A stretch of DNA of 64,000 bases from JAHFUS01 sp035689115 (GTDB lineage: Bacteria; Actinomycetota; Acidimicrobiia; Acidimicrobiales; GCA-2861595): contig DASSMA010000056.1 of the NCBI GenBank assembly GCA_035689115.1, positions 11,901 through 75,900 of the forward strand, written 5' to 3'. Position 1 is the stretch's first letter. Every line of letters begins with the position of its first letter. The notes under the pieces are model-generated. The model ran no database searches. It was given only the letters and a program-made list of their open reading frames with translations, and was not told the DNA's origin. The position numbers and the translations under genes were made by a program. Below, one piece after another: positions 16,525 through 24,199 of this stretch.

Positions 16525-17820
16525 ATGACAGAGCCGCGGCTGGGCGACGAAACAGGCGGCACCCCGGGCCTTACCAGGCTGGTCCACGCCGTCGAGGCGG
16601 TGGCCATGGGCGACCGCACCGGCTACGAGGAGGGCACCCTCACCGTGGCGGCGGCCGAGGCGGCGGCTCTGGTGGCCGACCCTGCCCTGGCCGAGGTGCG
16701 GGTGTCCTGGGCCTCCCCCGGCGATCCCACCCGCATCGTGAAGGTGCTCGACGCGGTCGAGCCCCGCACCAAGGGGCCGGGCGGCGCCGGCGTCTTCCCG
16801 GGGTTCGTGGGGCCGCCGAAGCCCCAGGGCCGGGGCGAGACCCACGTCCTGCGGGGAGCGTCGGTCGTCACCGCCGGCTACCTGCCCCGCGCCCAGGAGG
16901 CCGTCGTCGACATGTCGGGGCCGGCGGCACCCCTGTCGCCCCTCGGCAGCACCCACAACCTGGTCGTCGAGTTCTCGCCCGCCCCCGGCGCCCAGTGGGA
17001 GGACGTCTACGAGGCGCTGCGCAGGGGGTCGCTGGCCCTGGCCGCCCGCCTGGCCGACGCCGCCCTCGACGCCGAGCCCGACGCGGTGGAGGAGCTGCCC
17101 GGGCTGCCGGCGGCCCACGACCGGCGCCTGCCCCGGGTGGCGGCCATCACCAACCTCCAGACCCAGGGCTCGTTCAAGGAGGTCTTCGTCTACGGGCGGA
17201 GCTTCCCGGGGGCCGCCCTGCCCACCCTGCTCGACCCCGGCGACCTCGACGACGGGGCGGTGGTGAGCGGCCAGCTGGGCCACCCGAGCCTGAAGAACCC
17301 CACGTGGATGTTCCAGAACCACCCCGTGCTGGCCGCCCTCCGGGCCCGCCACGGCGTCGACCTGCTGTGCGCCGGCGTGGTGCTGTCCCCCGAGCCGGTC
17401 GACTCCCACAACAAGGAGCTGGTGAGCGCCCACGCCGCCCGGCTGTGCAAGGCCGCCGGGTTCGACGCCGTGGTGGTCACCAAGGAGGGCGGCGGCAACG
17501 CCGACGCCGACATGGCCCTGAAGATGGACGCCCTCGAGGAGCTGGGCATCCCCACCATCGGCCTGTTCGCCGAGATGGCCGGCCCCGACGGCACCGCCCC
17601 GTCGATCGTGGTGCCCCCCACCACCGCCACCGCCATGGTGAGCACCGGCAACTACGACGAGCGCCTCGACCTCCCGGCCGTGCAGGTCGCCCTGGGCGGC
17701 GACCGGGTCGACGTGGCGGGCGCCGGCGCCCTCGACGCCATGGTGCTGCCCACCGCCGTCATCTACTGCTCCCTCAGCCCGCTGGGATGGGGCCGACTCA
17801 CGTGTAGGGAGGCTGCATGA
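16525..17820 (+). CDS. Glycine/sarcosine/betaine reductase component B, GrdE/GrdG-like proprotein lacking the Asn-Cys cleavage site
   Basis: A 431-residue homologue of the alpha/beta precursor of protein B. It keeps family marks such as ITNLQTQGSFKEVFVYG, LDDGAVVSG, HNKELVSAHAARLCKAAGFDAVVVTKEGGGNADADMALKMDALE and the final region. In clostridial GrdE the proprotein splits at an Asn-Cys site in the middle, giving a pyruvoyl group that binds the substrate amine. Here the aligned stretch reads VVSGQLGHPSLKNPTW and no Asn-Cys dipeptide occurs anywhere; the only four Cys are in the last third. It may stay uncleaved or use another cofactor. The stop overlaps grdB by four bases. Confidence 0.75.
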   Translation: MTEPRLGDETGGTPGLTRLVHAVEAVAMGDRTGYEEGTLTVAAAEAAALVADPALAEVRVSWASPGDPTRIVKVLDAVEPRTKGPGGAGVFPGFVGPPKPQGRGETHVLRGASVVTAGYLPRAQEAVVDMSGPAAPLSPLGSTHNLVVEFSPAPGAQWEDVYEALRRGSLALAARLADAALDAEPDAVEELPGLPAAHDRRLPRVAAITNLQTQGSFKEVFVYGRSFPGAALPTLLDPGDLDDGAVVSGQLGHPSLKNPTWMFQNHPVLAALRARHGVDLLCAGVVLSPEPVDSHNKELVSAHAARLCKAAGFDAVVVTKEGGGNADADMALKMDALEELGIPTIGLFAEMAGPDGTAPSIVVPPTTATAMVSTGNYDERLDLPAVQVALGGDRVDVAGAGALDAMVLPTAVIYCSLSPLGWGRLTCREAA

Positions 17821-19127
17821 CAAGGGTGGTCCACTACATCAACCAGTTCTTCGCCGGCCTGGGCGGGGAGGACTCTGCCACCGCCCCGCCCACCTCCAAG
17901 GAGGGGGCGGTCGGGCCGGGCCGAAAGCTGGCCCAGCTGCTGGGGGACGACTTCGAGGTCGCCGCCACCGTGTTCTGCGGTGACGACCACGCCGGCGGCC
18001 CCGAGGTCCTGCCCGACATCGTGGCGCTCATCAAGGACGCCAAGCCCGACCTGGTGGTCGCCGGACCGGCGTTCACCAGCGGCCGCTACGGGCTGGCCTG
18101 CGCCCGGGTGGCCGCGGCGGTGGCCGCCGAGGACATCCCGGTCGTCGCCTGCATGCACCCCGACAACCCGGGCGTCGACGAGGCCGGCCTGGCCCCGGTC
18201 GTCGCCAGCGGCGAGGTGGCCCGCCAGATGGGCCCGTCGCTGGAGACGCTGGCGGCGGCCATCCGCCTCGTGGCCGCCGGCGAGCCGCTCACCGCCGACG
18301 ACGGGCGCATCGGCAAGATCCCCCGCCGCAACGTCACCGTCGACGCCACCAGCGCCGAGCGGGGGGTGGCCCTGGCCCTGGCCCGGCTGGGCGGCGACCG
18401 GGAGGCCACCGAGGTCCCCCTCCCCCGCTTCGACCAGGTGACGCCGGCCGCCCCCGTCGAGGACCCTACGAAGGCGCTGGTCGCCCTCGTCACCGAGGGA
18501 GCCCTGGTGCCCGACGCCAACCCCGACAGCCTGGAGTCGACCCGGGCCACCCGGTGGCTGCGCTACGCCATCAAGGGCCGCGACTCCATGCCGGCGGGCG
18601 AGTACCGCTCGGTGCACGGCGGGTTCTCCACCGTGTGGGCCAACGAGGACCCCAACCGCATCCTGCCCCTCGACGCCGCCCGGCAGCTGGAGCAGGAGGG
18701 CGCCATCGGGCGGCTCCACGGGGAGTACCTCGTGACCGCCGGCAACGGCACGTCGGTCGGCAACGCCCGCCGCTTCGGCGTGGAGTGGGCCGCCGACCTG
18801 CGCCGGCAAGGAGTGCAGGCCGCCCTGCTGACGGCCACGTGAGGGACCGGAACGCGTTGCGGGTCAACGCTTGCGAAGGAGTTGGAGCGGGCCGGCATCC
18901 CCACCGCCCTGCTGTGCAACCTCACCTCGATCGCCGAGCGGGTGGGGGCGCCCCGGATCGTGCCCACGCGGGGCATCCCGTTCCCGGCCGGCGACCCGTC
19001 GCTCGGCCCGGCGGCCGAGAAGGCGTGGCGCCGCAAGCTCGTCCAGCGCGGGCTGGAGGCGGTGTCCACCCACGTCGACCGGCCCACGCTGTTCCCGGTG
19101 GCCGAGAAGGAGCCCGAGGGTGACTGA
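17817..19127 (+). CDS. grdB: Glycine/sarcosine/betaine reductase component B gamma subunit, selenoprotein (TGA 18840-18842 read as Sec)
   Basis: Read through TGA 18840-18842 as selenocysteine 342, the gene gives a 436-residue protein, the usual GrdB length. The N-terminal part has VVHYINQFFAGLGGEDSA, ATVFCGDDHA and VVACMHPDNPGVDEAG. After the TGA the same frame continues without a stop as GTGTRCGSTLAKELERAGIP, matching the conserved GrdB tail around Sec. The usual U-x-x-C-x-x-C pattern is U-x-x-G-x-x-C here. The selenol attacks the substrate amine bound to protein B and passes a carboxymethyl group to GrdA. ATG 17817 overlaps the grdE stop, and the gene overlaps grdC by eight bases. A frameshift or true stop is less likely because both halves are in one frame and align with the family. 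Confidence 0.88.
18854..18870 (+). promoter_or_regulatory. Candidate bacterial SECIS hairpin in grdB
   Basis: Stem GCGTTG (18854-18859) pairs with CAACGC (18865-18870) around loop CGGGT. The loop begins 17 bases after the TGA and has G in its second position, which fits published descriptions of bacterial SECIS elements. The codons here (CGT, TCA, CTT, GCG) are unusual for the genome, consistent with selection for RNA structure. Confidence 0.5.
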
Positions 19128-20556
19128 GCGCAGGGCGGTGCTCACGGCCGCCACCCAGGTCCTGGCCCACGTTCCCGGCATCGCCCGCCACGGGTCGAAG
19201 CCCTCGCGCGAGCTGGCCAGGAACGCCGAGGTGAAGGAGAAGTTCCTCTCGTCGCTCCGCCGCTTCGACCAGGCGGTGGCCTACGGCCCCCACCAGGCCT
19301 ACATCGGCGCCGTCCACCCGCGCGACCTGCCCGAGCGGCCGTGGTGGTCGGGCACCGGCGAGGGGTCCCGGTTCGGGCCGCGCGGCGAGATCGTGCCCGA
19401 CGTGGAATTCCTCGGCCTGATGGCCGCCGTCGACCACTTCGAGCTGCTGAGGCTGGCGCCCGACGCGGCCGACGAGGCGCTGGCCGCCCTCACCGGGCAC
19501 CCGCTGGCCAAGCACCTCGACCTCGAGCGCATCGAGAAGGCCAAGGGCGACGTCGAGGCGGTGGCCGCCGCCAAGGGCGCCCTCCGGGTCCACCTGGGCC
19601 CCCGCCGGGTGGCCGCCGCCATCGCCCCCGCCCACGAGCACGACGAGGCCCTGGGCGCCGGCGTGCTGCTCGACAACCTGGCGTCCAAGGCCACCGCCAC
19701 ACTGGCCCTGCTGCACCTGCTCCACGACAACGGCGTCGACCCGCTGTCGATCCCGTTCGTCATCGGCTGCGGCGAGGAGGCCGTCGGCGACCGCTACCAG
19801 CGGGGCGGCGGCAACATGGCCAAGGCGGTGGCCGAGGTCGGCGGGCTGGCCGAGGCGTCGGGCATGGACGTGAAGAACTTCTGCGCCGCCGCCGTGCCCG
19901 CCCTCGTCACCGCCGCGTCGATGGTGGAGGCGGGGCTGTTCGACCGGGTGGCCGTCATCGCCGGCGGCTCGCTGGCCAAGCTGGGCATGAAGTTCCAGGG
20001 CCACCTGCGCCACGACATGCCGGTGATGGAGGACGTGCTCGGCGGGGCCGCCGCCCTCGTCCAGGCTGACGACGGCGCCTCGCCCGTCATCCGCCTCGAC
20101 TCCGTCGGCCGCCACCGAGTTGCTGCCGGGGGGTCGAACCCGGCCATCATGGAGGCCCTCGCCGTGGCACCCCTGCGCCGGCTGGGCATCCCCATGACCG
20201 ACGTCGACGACTACGCCACCGAGCTGCACAACCCCGAGATCACCGAGCCGCAGGGCTCGGGCAACGTCCCGGCCCGCAATTTCAAGACCATCGCCGCCCT
20301 GGCCGCCCAGGCCGGCGAGATCGAGCGGGCCGAGATCGCCGCCTTCGCCGACGAGCGGGGCATGCCGGGCTTCGCGCCCACGCAGGGCCACCTGGCGTCG
20401 GCGCTGTGCTACCTGCCCCACGCCGTGGACCGCTTGACCACGGGGAATGCGGGGAAGGTGATGGTGTTGGCGAAGGGGAGCCTGTTCCTGGGCCGCATGT
20501 CGCAGCTCTCGGACGGGATGAGTGTGCTGTTGGAACGAAACGGAAAGGCAAGCTGA
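19120..20556 (+). CDS. Glycine reductase complex component C, GrdC-like (beta-ketoacyl-synthase fold)
   Basis: A 478-residue protein resembling the beta subunit of protein C, which takes the acetyl unit from the carboxymethyl-selenoether of GrdA and forms an acetyl thioester. Family features are the start AVLTAATQVLAHVPGIARHGSKPSREL, YIGAVHPRDLPERPW, FVIGCGEEAVGDRYQRGGGNMAKAVAE and the candidate active-site cysteine in DVKNFCAAAVPALVTAAS. The GTG start at 19120 follows AAGGAG with suitable spacing. GrdD, the alpha subunit that releases acetyl phosphate in clostridia, is absent from this operon, so the acceptor of the acetyl group is open. Confidence 0.8.
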   Translation: MTERRAVLTAATQVLAHVPGIARHGSKPSRELARNAEVKEKFLSSLRRFDQAVAYGPHQAYIGAVHPRDLPERPWWSGTGEGSRFGPRGEIVPDVEFLGLMAAVDHFELLRLAPDAADEALAALTGHPLAKHLDLERIEKAKGDVEAVAAAKGALRVHLGPRRVAAAIAPAHEHDEALGAGVLLDNLASKATATLALLHLLHDNGVDPLSIPFVIGCGEEAVGDRYQRGGGNMAKAVAEVGGLAEASGMDVKNFCAAAVPALVTAASMVEAGLFDRVAVIAGGSLAKLGMKFQGHLRHDMPVMEDVLGGAAALVQADDGASPVIRLDSVGRHRVAAGGSNPAIMEALAVAPLRRLGIPMTDVDDYATELHNPEITEPQGSGNVPARNFKTIAALAAQAGEIERAEIAAFADERGMPGFAPTQGHLASALCYLPHAVDRLTTGNAGKVMVLAKGSLFLGRMSQLSDGMSVLLERNGKAS

Positions 20557-20557
20557 C

Positions 20558-20905
20558 ATGGGAACGCTGACCGAGGCCACCCGGGAGAACTTCCGGGACC
20601 TGGTCGCCGAGGGCACCACGCTGGTCGACGTGTGGGGGCCGGACTGCCAGCCGTGCCTGGCGATGATGCCGTTCATCGAGAAGCTGGCCGGCGACCGCGC
20701 CGACCAGTTCAAGACCGTCAAGCTGGAGGCGCCCAAGGCCCGCCGGCTGTGCATGGAGCTGCGGCTGATGGGGCTGCCGGCGTTCGTGCTGTTCCGCGAC
20801 GGCGAGGAGATCGGGCGTATCAACGGCGCCGGGGTCACCGAGGACAAGGTGCTCTCCTGGCTGAACGAGACGCTGGGCGAGACCGCCGGCGCAGGGAAGG
20901 AGTGA
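20558..20905 (+). CDS. Thioredoxin of the grd-like operon
   Basis: A 115-residue thioredoxin fold protein. The active site reads WGPDCQPC in place of the common WCGPC. The cis-proline loop GLPAFVLFRDGEEIGRINGA is intact. Its place between grdC and grdA matches clostridial grd operons, where a dedicated thioredoxin with a non-standard CxxC reduces the selenenylsulfide of protein A or B. No thioredoxin reductase gene is present here. It starts one base after the grdC stop. Confidence 0.85.
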   Translation: MGTLTEATRENFRDLVAEGTTLVDVWGPDCQPCLAMMPFIEKLAGDRADQFKTVKLEAPKARRLCMELRLMGLPAFVLFRDGEEIGRINGAGVTEDKVLSWLNETLGETAGAGKE

Positions 20906-20909
20906 GGTC

Positions 20910-21386
20910 GTGGGAGTGATCGACGGCAAGAAGGTGGTGGCCCTGGGCGAGCGCGACGGCGTCTCGGGCACCGCTATCGCCGCCTGTGTCGAGGCCGCCG
21001 GCGGCGACGTGGTGTTCACCGCCACGGAGTGCTTCGTCTGAACGGCGTCCGGTGCCATGGACCTGCACAGCCAGGAGGCCATCCTCCGGCTGTCGGAGAC
21101 CCACGGCCGTGACAACGTCGTCGTGATCCTCGGTGCCCCCGACCCGGAGGCGGCGGAGATCTCGGCGGAGACGGTACGGCTGGGGGATCCCGCTTACGCA
21201 GGTGCACTGGCAGGGGTCCAGTTGGGCCTCGACGTGTACCACGTCCTCGACGACGAGGTGAAGGCCGACGTGCCGGAGGAGGTCTGGGAGGAGCAGATCG
21301 GCGTCATGGCCGACATCCTCGAGGCCGACGCCCTCACGGAGGCGGTGGCCAAAATCCGCAACCAGGAGGTCGACCCCACCGGGTAG
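20910..21386 (+). CDS. grdA: Glycine/sarcosine/betaine reductase protein A, selenoprotein (TGA 21039-21041 read as Sec44)
   Basis: GTG 20910, preceded by AAGGAG, opens a frame with one in-frame TGA at codon 44 and a final TAG at 21384-21386. Read as selenocysteine, this gives a 158-residue protein equal in length to known GrdA, with Sec exactly at the family position 44 in the motif ECFVUTASGAMDL. The remaining conserved sequence follows in the same frame (RDNVVVILGAPDPEAAEISAETVRLGDP). GrdA carries the carboxymethyl group from protein B to protein C through its selenol and ends with a selenenylsulfide reduced by thioredoxin. Family relatives are short, acidic and cytoplasmic, as here. Confidence 0.93.
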
Positions 21387-21455
21387 CATCTTCCCCCTAG
21401 TACCGAAATACCGCGTAGCGGACGATCCGCCCGCGGTCGGCGAGAAGGGGGAGCA

Positions 21456-22541
21456 GTGGGAGACCAGAGGAACAAGCGCGCCGGCGCGATCGCGGTCGGG
21501 ATCCTGGCCGCCGCGGGGTGGCTGCACGGGGCGGCGGCCGGCCAGGCGGTGGTGCCGGGCCCGAACGGCCAGATCGCCTTCGAGTCGAGCCGGGACGGCA
21601 CGCCCGACATCTTCGTGATGAACAGCGACGGGACGATCGAGCGCAACATCACCAGGAACGGCGCCACCGACGTGTACCCGGTCTGGTCGCCGGACGGGAC
21701 CAAGATCCTGTTCGCCAGCGACCGGGCCGAGCCGGGCAACCTCGACGTGTGGCGGATGAAGGCCGACGGCTCCGACCCCGTCCGGCTCACCACCACGCCC
21801 GGCGAGGACCGCGGCGCCAGCTACACCAGCGACGGGGCGAAGATCGTGTTCCACTCGCAGCGCTTCCGGGACGCCGCCCACGCCTTCGACCTCATGACCA
21901 TGAACGCCGACGGCAGCAACCAGCAGCTGCTGGTCGCCAACGGATCGGCCGGTTACGTGTGCGGCACCAGCACCACCGGCGTGGTGGTGTTCAACAGCGC
22001 CGGCAACCCGCTCGGCACCAACCCCGAGGGCGACTTCGAGATCTTCAGCATCCGGATCGACGGCACCGGCCTGCGCCAGCTCACGTCCAACAGCGTCCTG
22101 GACAGCGGGCCCAAGTGGTCGCCGGACTGCGCCAGCGTGTCCTACAACAGCCTCGACGCCGGTGGCAGCCTCGACGTCCACCGCATGAACGCCGACGGGT
22201 CGGGCGACACCGACCTCACCAACACCCCCGGCGTGTTCGACGCCTTCTCGGCCTTCTCGCCCGACGGCCAGCGGATCGTGTTCACCTCGGAGCGGGGCGG
22301 GATCTACGAGATCTACACGATGGACGCGGCGGGCGGCGGGAACGTGGTCCAGTACACCGAGGCCAAGCAGGGCGACCTCCACCTCCGGGCCGACTGGGGC
22401 ACGGCGGCCGACTACGACGGCCCGCCCACCGACAAGGACCAGTGCCGCAAGGACCGCTGGACGGAGTTCTCGAACCCGACGTTCGCCGACCAGGCGCAGT
22501 GCGTCAGCTACGTGGTGTCGGGGAGCATCTCGGAGAACTGA
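21456..22541 (+). CDS. Secreted TolB-like PD40 beta-propeller protein
   Basis: A 361-residue exported protein. A signal peptide (GAIAVGILAAAGWLHGAAAGQA) is followed by five to six PD40 blades with repeated FVMNSDGT, WSPDGTKILFASDR, MTMNADGS and FSPDGQRIVFTSERGG. The last 40 residues contain a small two-Cys module (DKDQCRKDRW, FADQAQCVSYVV) seen at the C-terminus of several actinobacterial secreted proteins. The role is probably ligand or protein binding outside the cell. GTG 21456 follows AAGGGGG. A strong hairpin terminator follows the gene. The 69-bp gap to grdA and its own leader suggest that it is not part of the grd operon. Confidence 0.7.
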   Translation: MGDQRNKRAGAIAVGILAAAGWLHGAAAGQAVVPGPNGQIAFESSRDGTPDIFVMNSDGTIERNITRNGATDVYPVWSPDGTKILFASDRAEPGNLDVWRMKADGSDPVRLTTTPGEDRGASYTSDGAKIVFHSQRFRDAAHAFDLMTMNADGSNQQLLVANGSAGYVCGTSTTGVVVFNSAGNPLGTNPEGDFEIFSIRIDGTGLRQLTSNSVLDSGPKWSPDCASVSYNSLDAGGSLDVHRMNADGSGDTDLTNTPGVFDAFSAFSPDGQRIVFTSERGGIYEIYTMDAAGGGNVVQYTEAKQGDLHLRADWGTAADYDGPPTDKDQCRKDRWTEFSNPTFADQAQCVSYVVSGSISEN

Positions 22542-22553
22542 GCCTCCCTGCGC

Positions 22554-22585
22554 CCAGGGGCGGGCCCGGTCCGGCCCGCCCCTGG
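22554..22585 (+). terminator. Hairpin terminator after the PD40 gene
   Basis: A perfect 13-bp GC-rich stem (22554-22566 with 22573-22585) with a six-base loop lies 12 bp after the stop codon. No T-run follows, as is usual for hairpin terminators in GC-rich actinobacteria. Confidence 0.75.
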
Positions 22586-22713
22586 CCGCGAACATCCCGG
22601 CGAATCTGACCTTTCTCCTGCCCAACCGGTTGAGATCGGCCGCCAATCAGCCGATGAAATCGGACGTGAGCGAGCCAGAGGCGAGCGAACCATCGAGCAC
22701 AGCGCGCCGCTCA

Positions 22714-22740
22714 TCAGCACCATCCGGAGGATGGTGCTGA
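22714..22740 (+). promoter_or_regulatory. Perfect hairpin enclosing the ribosome-binding site of the ECF sigma gene
   Basis: TCAGCACCATCC (22714-22725) and GGATGGTGCTGA (22729-22740) pair perfectly across 12 bp with loop GGA. The only good Shine-Dalgarno sequence, GGAGG (22726-22730), is in the loop and the first two bases of the 3' arm. The hairpin ends two bases before ATG 22743. It could repress translation, or the DNA could be an operator for a dimeric protein. Confidence 0.6.
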
Positions 22741-22742
22741 GA

Positions 22743-23330
22743 ATGAGCGATCAGGCCGTGCGCCCGGCCGAGCGTTTCGGTGACCAGTTCCAGCAGGTGC
22801 TGGCGGCCGCCCAGGTGGGCGCCGGCTGGGCGGCCGAGCGCCTCTGGCACTCGCTGGCCCCCACCGTCCACGGCTACCTCCGGGCCCAGGGGGTCATCGA
22901 CGCCGAGGACCTCACCAGCGAGGTCTTCATCGGCGTGTTCAACGGCATCGGCACCTTCCAGGGCGACGAGGAACGGTTCCGGTCCTGGGTCTTCACCATC
23001 GCCCACCGCCGCCTCACCGACGAGCGCCGGCGGGTGGGCCGCCGTCCCCGGCCGGCCCGCTTCGGCGAGGAGGAGTCCCGGGCCGAGCCGCTCGGCGACA
23101 GCGCCGAGAACACCGCCCTGCGCCGGCTGGGCGCCGAGCGGGTGCGGCTGCTGTGCGGCCGGCTGGTGCCCGACCAGCGCGACGTGCTGCTCCTGCGCAT
23201 GGTGGCCGGCCTGACCGTGGACGAGGTCGCCGCCGCCCTCGACAAGTCGCCCGGCGCCGTCAAGCAGCTCCAGCGCCGCGCCGTCCTGGCCCTCCGCAAG
23301 AATTTCTCGCAGGAAGGCGTACCCCTGTGA
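22743..23330 (+). CDS. ECF-type RNA polymerase sigma factor
   Basis: A 195-residue sigma-70 family protein with region 2 (LWHSLAPTVHGYLRAQGVIDAEDLTSEVFIGVFNGIGTF, FRSWVFTIAHRRLTDERRR) and region 4 (DQRDVLLLRMVAGLTVDEVAAALDKSPGAVKQLQRRAVLALRK). It lacks regions 1 and 3, as in ECF factors, so it should direct a small regulon under stress or envelope control. ATG 22743 is preferred; an in-frame ATG at 22731 has no space for its ribosome-binding site. It overlaps the next gene, a membrane protein, by four bases. Confidence 0.88.
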   Translation: MSDQAVRPAERFGDQFQQVLAAAQVGAGWAAERLWHSLAPTVHGYLRAQGVIDAEDLTSEVFIGVFNGIGTFQGDEERFRSWVFTIAHRRLTDERRRVGRRPRPARFGEEESRAEPLGDSAENTALRRLGAERVRLLCGRLVPDQRDVLLLRMVAGLTVDEVAAALDKSPGAVKQLQRRAVLALRKNFSQEGVPL

Positions 23331-24199
23331 AGCGGTCCGGCGATTACCGGGGTGAGATGTTCCGACCAGGCCACATCGACGACGCGGCCATCGAGGACTT
23401 CTTCACCGGCAATGGGGCCGTTGGAGAGCTTGCCTCGCTGGCCGAAGTGGCCGAGGAGCTGCGCGGCATGGCGAGGGGGCCCATCCCGGCCCCCTCGGCG
23501 CAGCTCGCCCTGATCCTGGAAGGAGCGTTCTCCACCGAAAAAGGCGACTCGCCGGCGACGGCGGGAAGCAATGCCCACGGGCCTGCAATGGCGCAGGCGG
23601 CCGGGCTGCCGAAGCGGAGGACGAGGAGAATGTTGCTCAAGACGGCGATCGGCGCAGGCTTCGCCGCCGCCAGCCTGACACTGGCGGGGGCGGCCGGCGC
23701 ATTGCCGGGGCCCGCCCAGAACGTGGTGGCGTCGACGGTCGCGGCAGTGACGCCGTGGACGTTCCCGGAGAAGGCGAATTCGCACGCCGAGCACGGGAAG
23801 ACGGTCAGCACCGACGCCCACGACGGCGGCGCGCACGGCAAGGCCGTCAGCGATGCCGCCAAGCACAAGCACGACGGCGACTCGACCGACACCGAGACCA
23901 CCACGCCCGACGACTCGAAGGCGACCGGCCTCGACCGGGCCAACGAGACGCCGGCCGCCGGCCACGTGCCGACCTCCGTCCCCGGCGCCAACGCCGACGG
24001 GAAGGGCGGCCCCGACGCCACCGGGCCGGACCGGGCGGCGCAGACGCCGGCCGCCGGCCACGCGCCGGACGAGACGGCGACGACCGAGCCCCAGACCACC
24101 GACACCACCGACACCACCGAGGCCCCGGCGGCCGAGACGCACGGTGGCGACCACGGGCCCTCCGAGGCTCCGACGACGGACGGCGGAGGGCACCACTAA
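23327..24199 (+). CDS. Single-pass membrane protein co-translated with the ECF sigma factor, likely its anti-sigma partner
   Basis: A 290-residue protein. The cytoplasmic part (1-95, with HIDDAAIEDFFTGNG and LAEVAEELRGMARGP) is followed by a basic stretch and a membrane segment (RRMLLKTAIGAGFAAASLTLAGAAGA), then an extracytoplasmic tail of about 170 residues rich in Asp, His, Thr and Pro with two near repeats (LDRANETPAAGHVP and PDRAAQTPAAGHAP). No HxxxCxxC zinc anti-sigma motif is present. The GTG start inside GTGA and the membrane topology are the main reasons to propose an anti-sigma role. Confidence 0.6.
   Translation: MKRSGDYRGEMFRPGHIDDAAIEDFFTGNGAVGELASLAEVAEELRGMARGPIPAPSAQLALILEGAFSTEKGDSPATAGSNAHGPAMAQAAGLPKRRTRRMLLKTAIGAGFAAASLTLAGAAGALPGPAQNVVASTVAAVTPWTFPEKANSHAEHGKTVSTDAHDGGAHGKAVSDAAKHKHDGDSTDTETTTPDDSKATGLDRANETPAAGHVPTSVPGANADGKGGPDATGPDRAAQTPAAGHAPDETATTEPQTTDTTDTTEAPAAETHGGDHGPSEAPTTDGGGHH

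Noticed and set aside
18882..19127. Separate small gene after the grdB TGA
   Set aside because: It is the same frame as grdB and matches the GrdB C-terminus after Sec; the internal TGA is best read as selenocysteine.
21039..21085. A SECIS hairpin in grdA as clear as that in grdB
   Set aside because: Only short, imperfect stems (GGT/ACC with a bulged T, or GTGC/GCAC) were found by eye, so no feature is claimed.
21057..21386. Separate small gene starting at the ATG after the grdA TGA
   Set aside because: It is the C-terminal two thirds of GrdA; the frame continues from GTG 20910 through TGA at the known Sec44 position.
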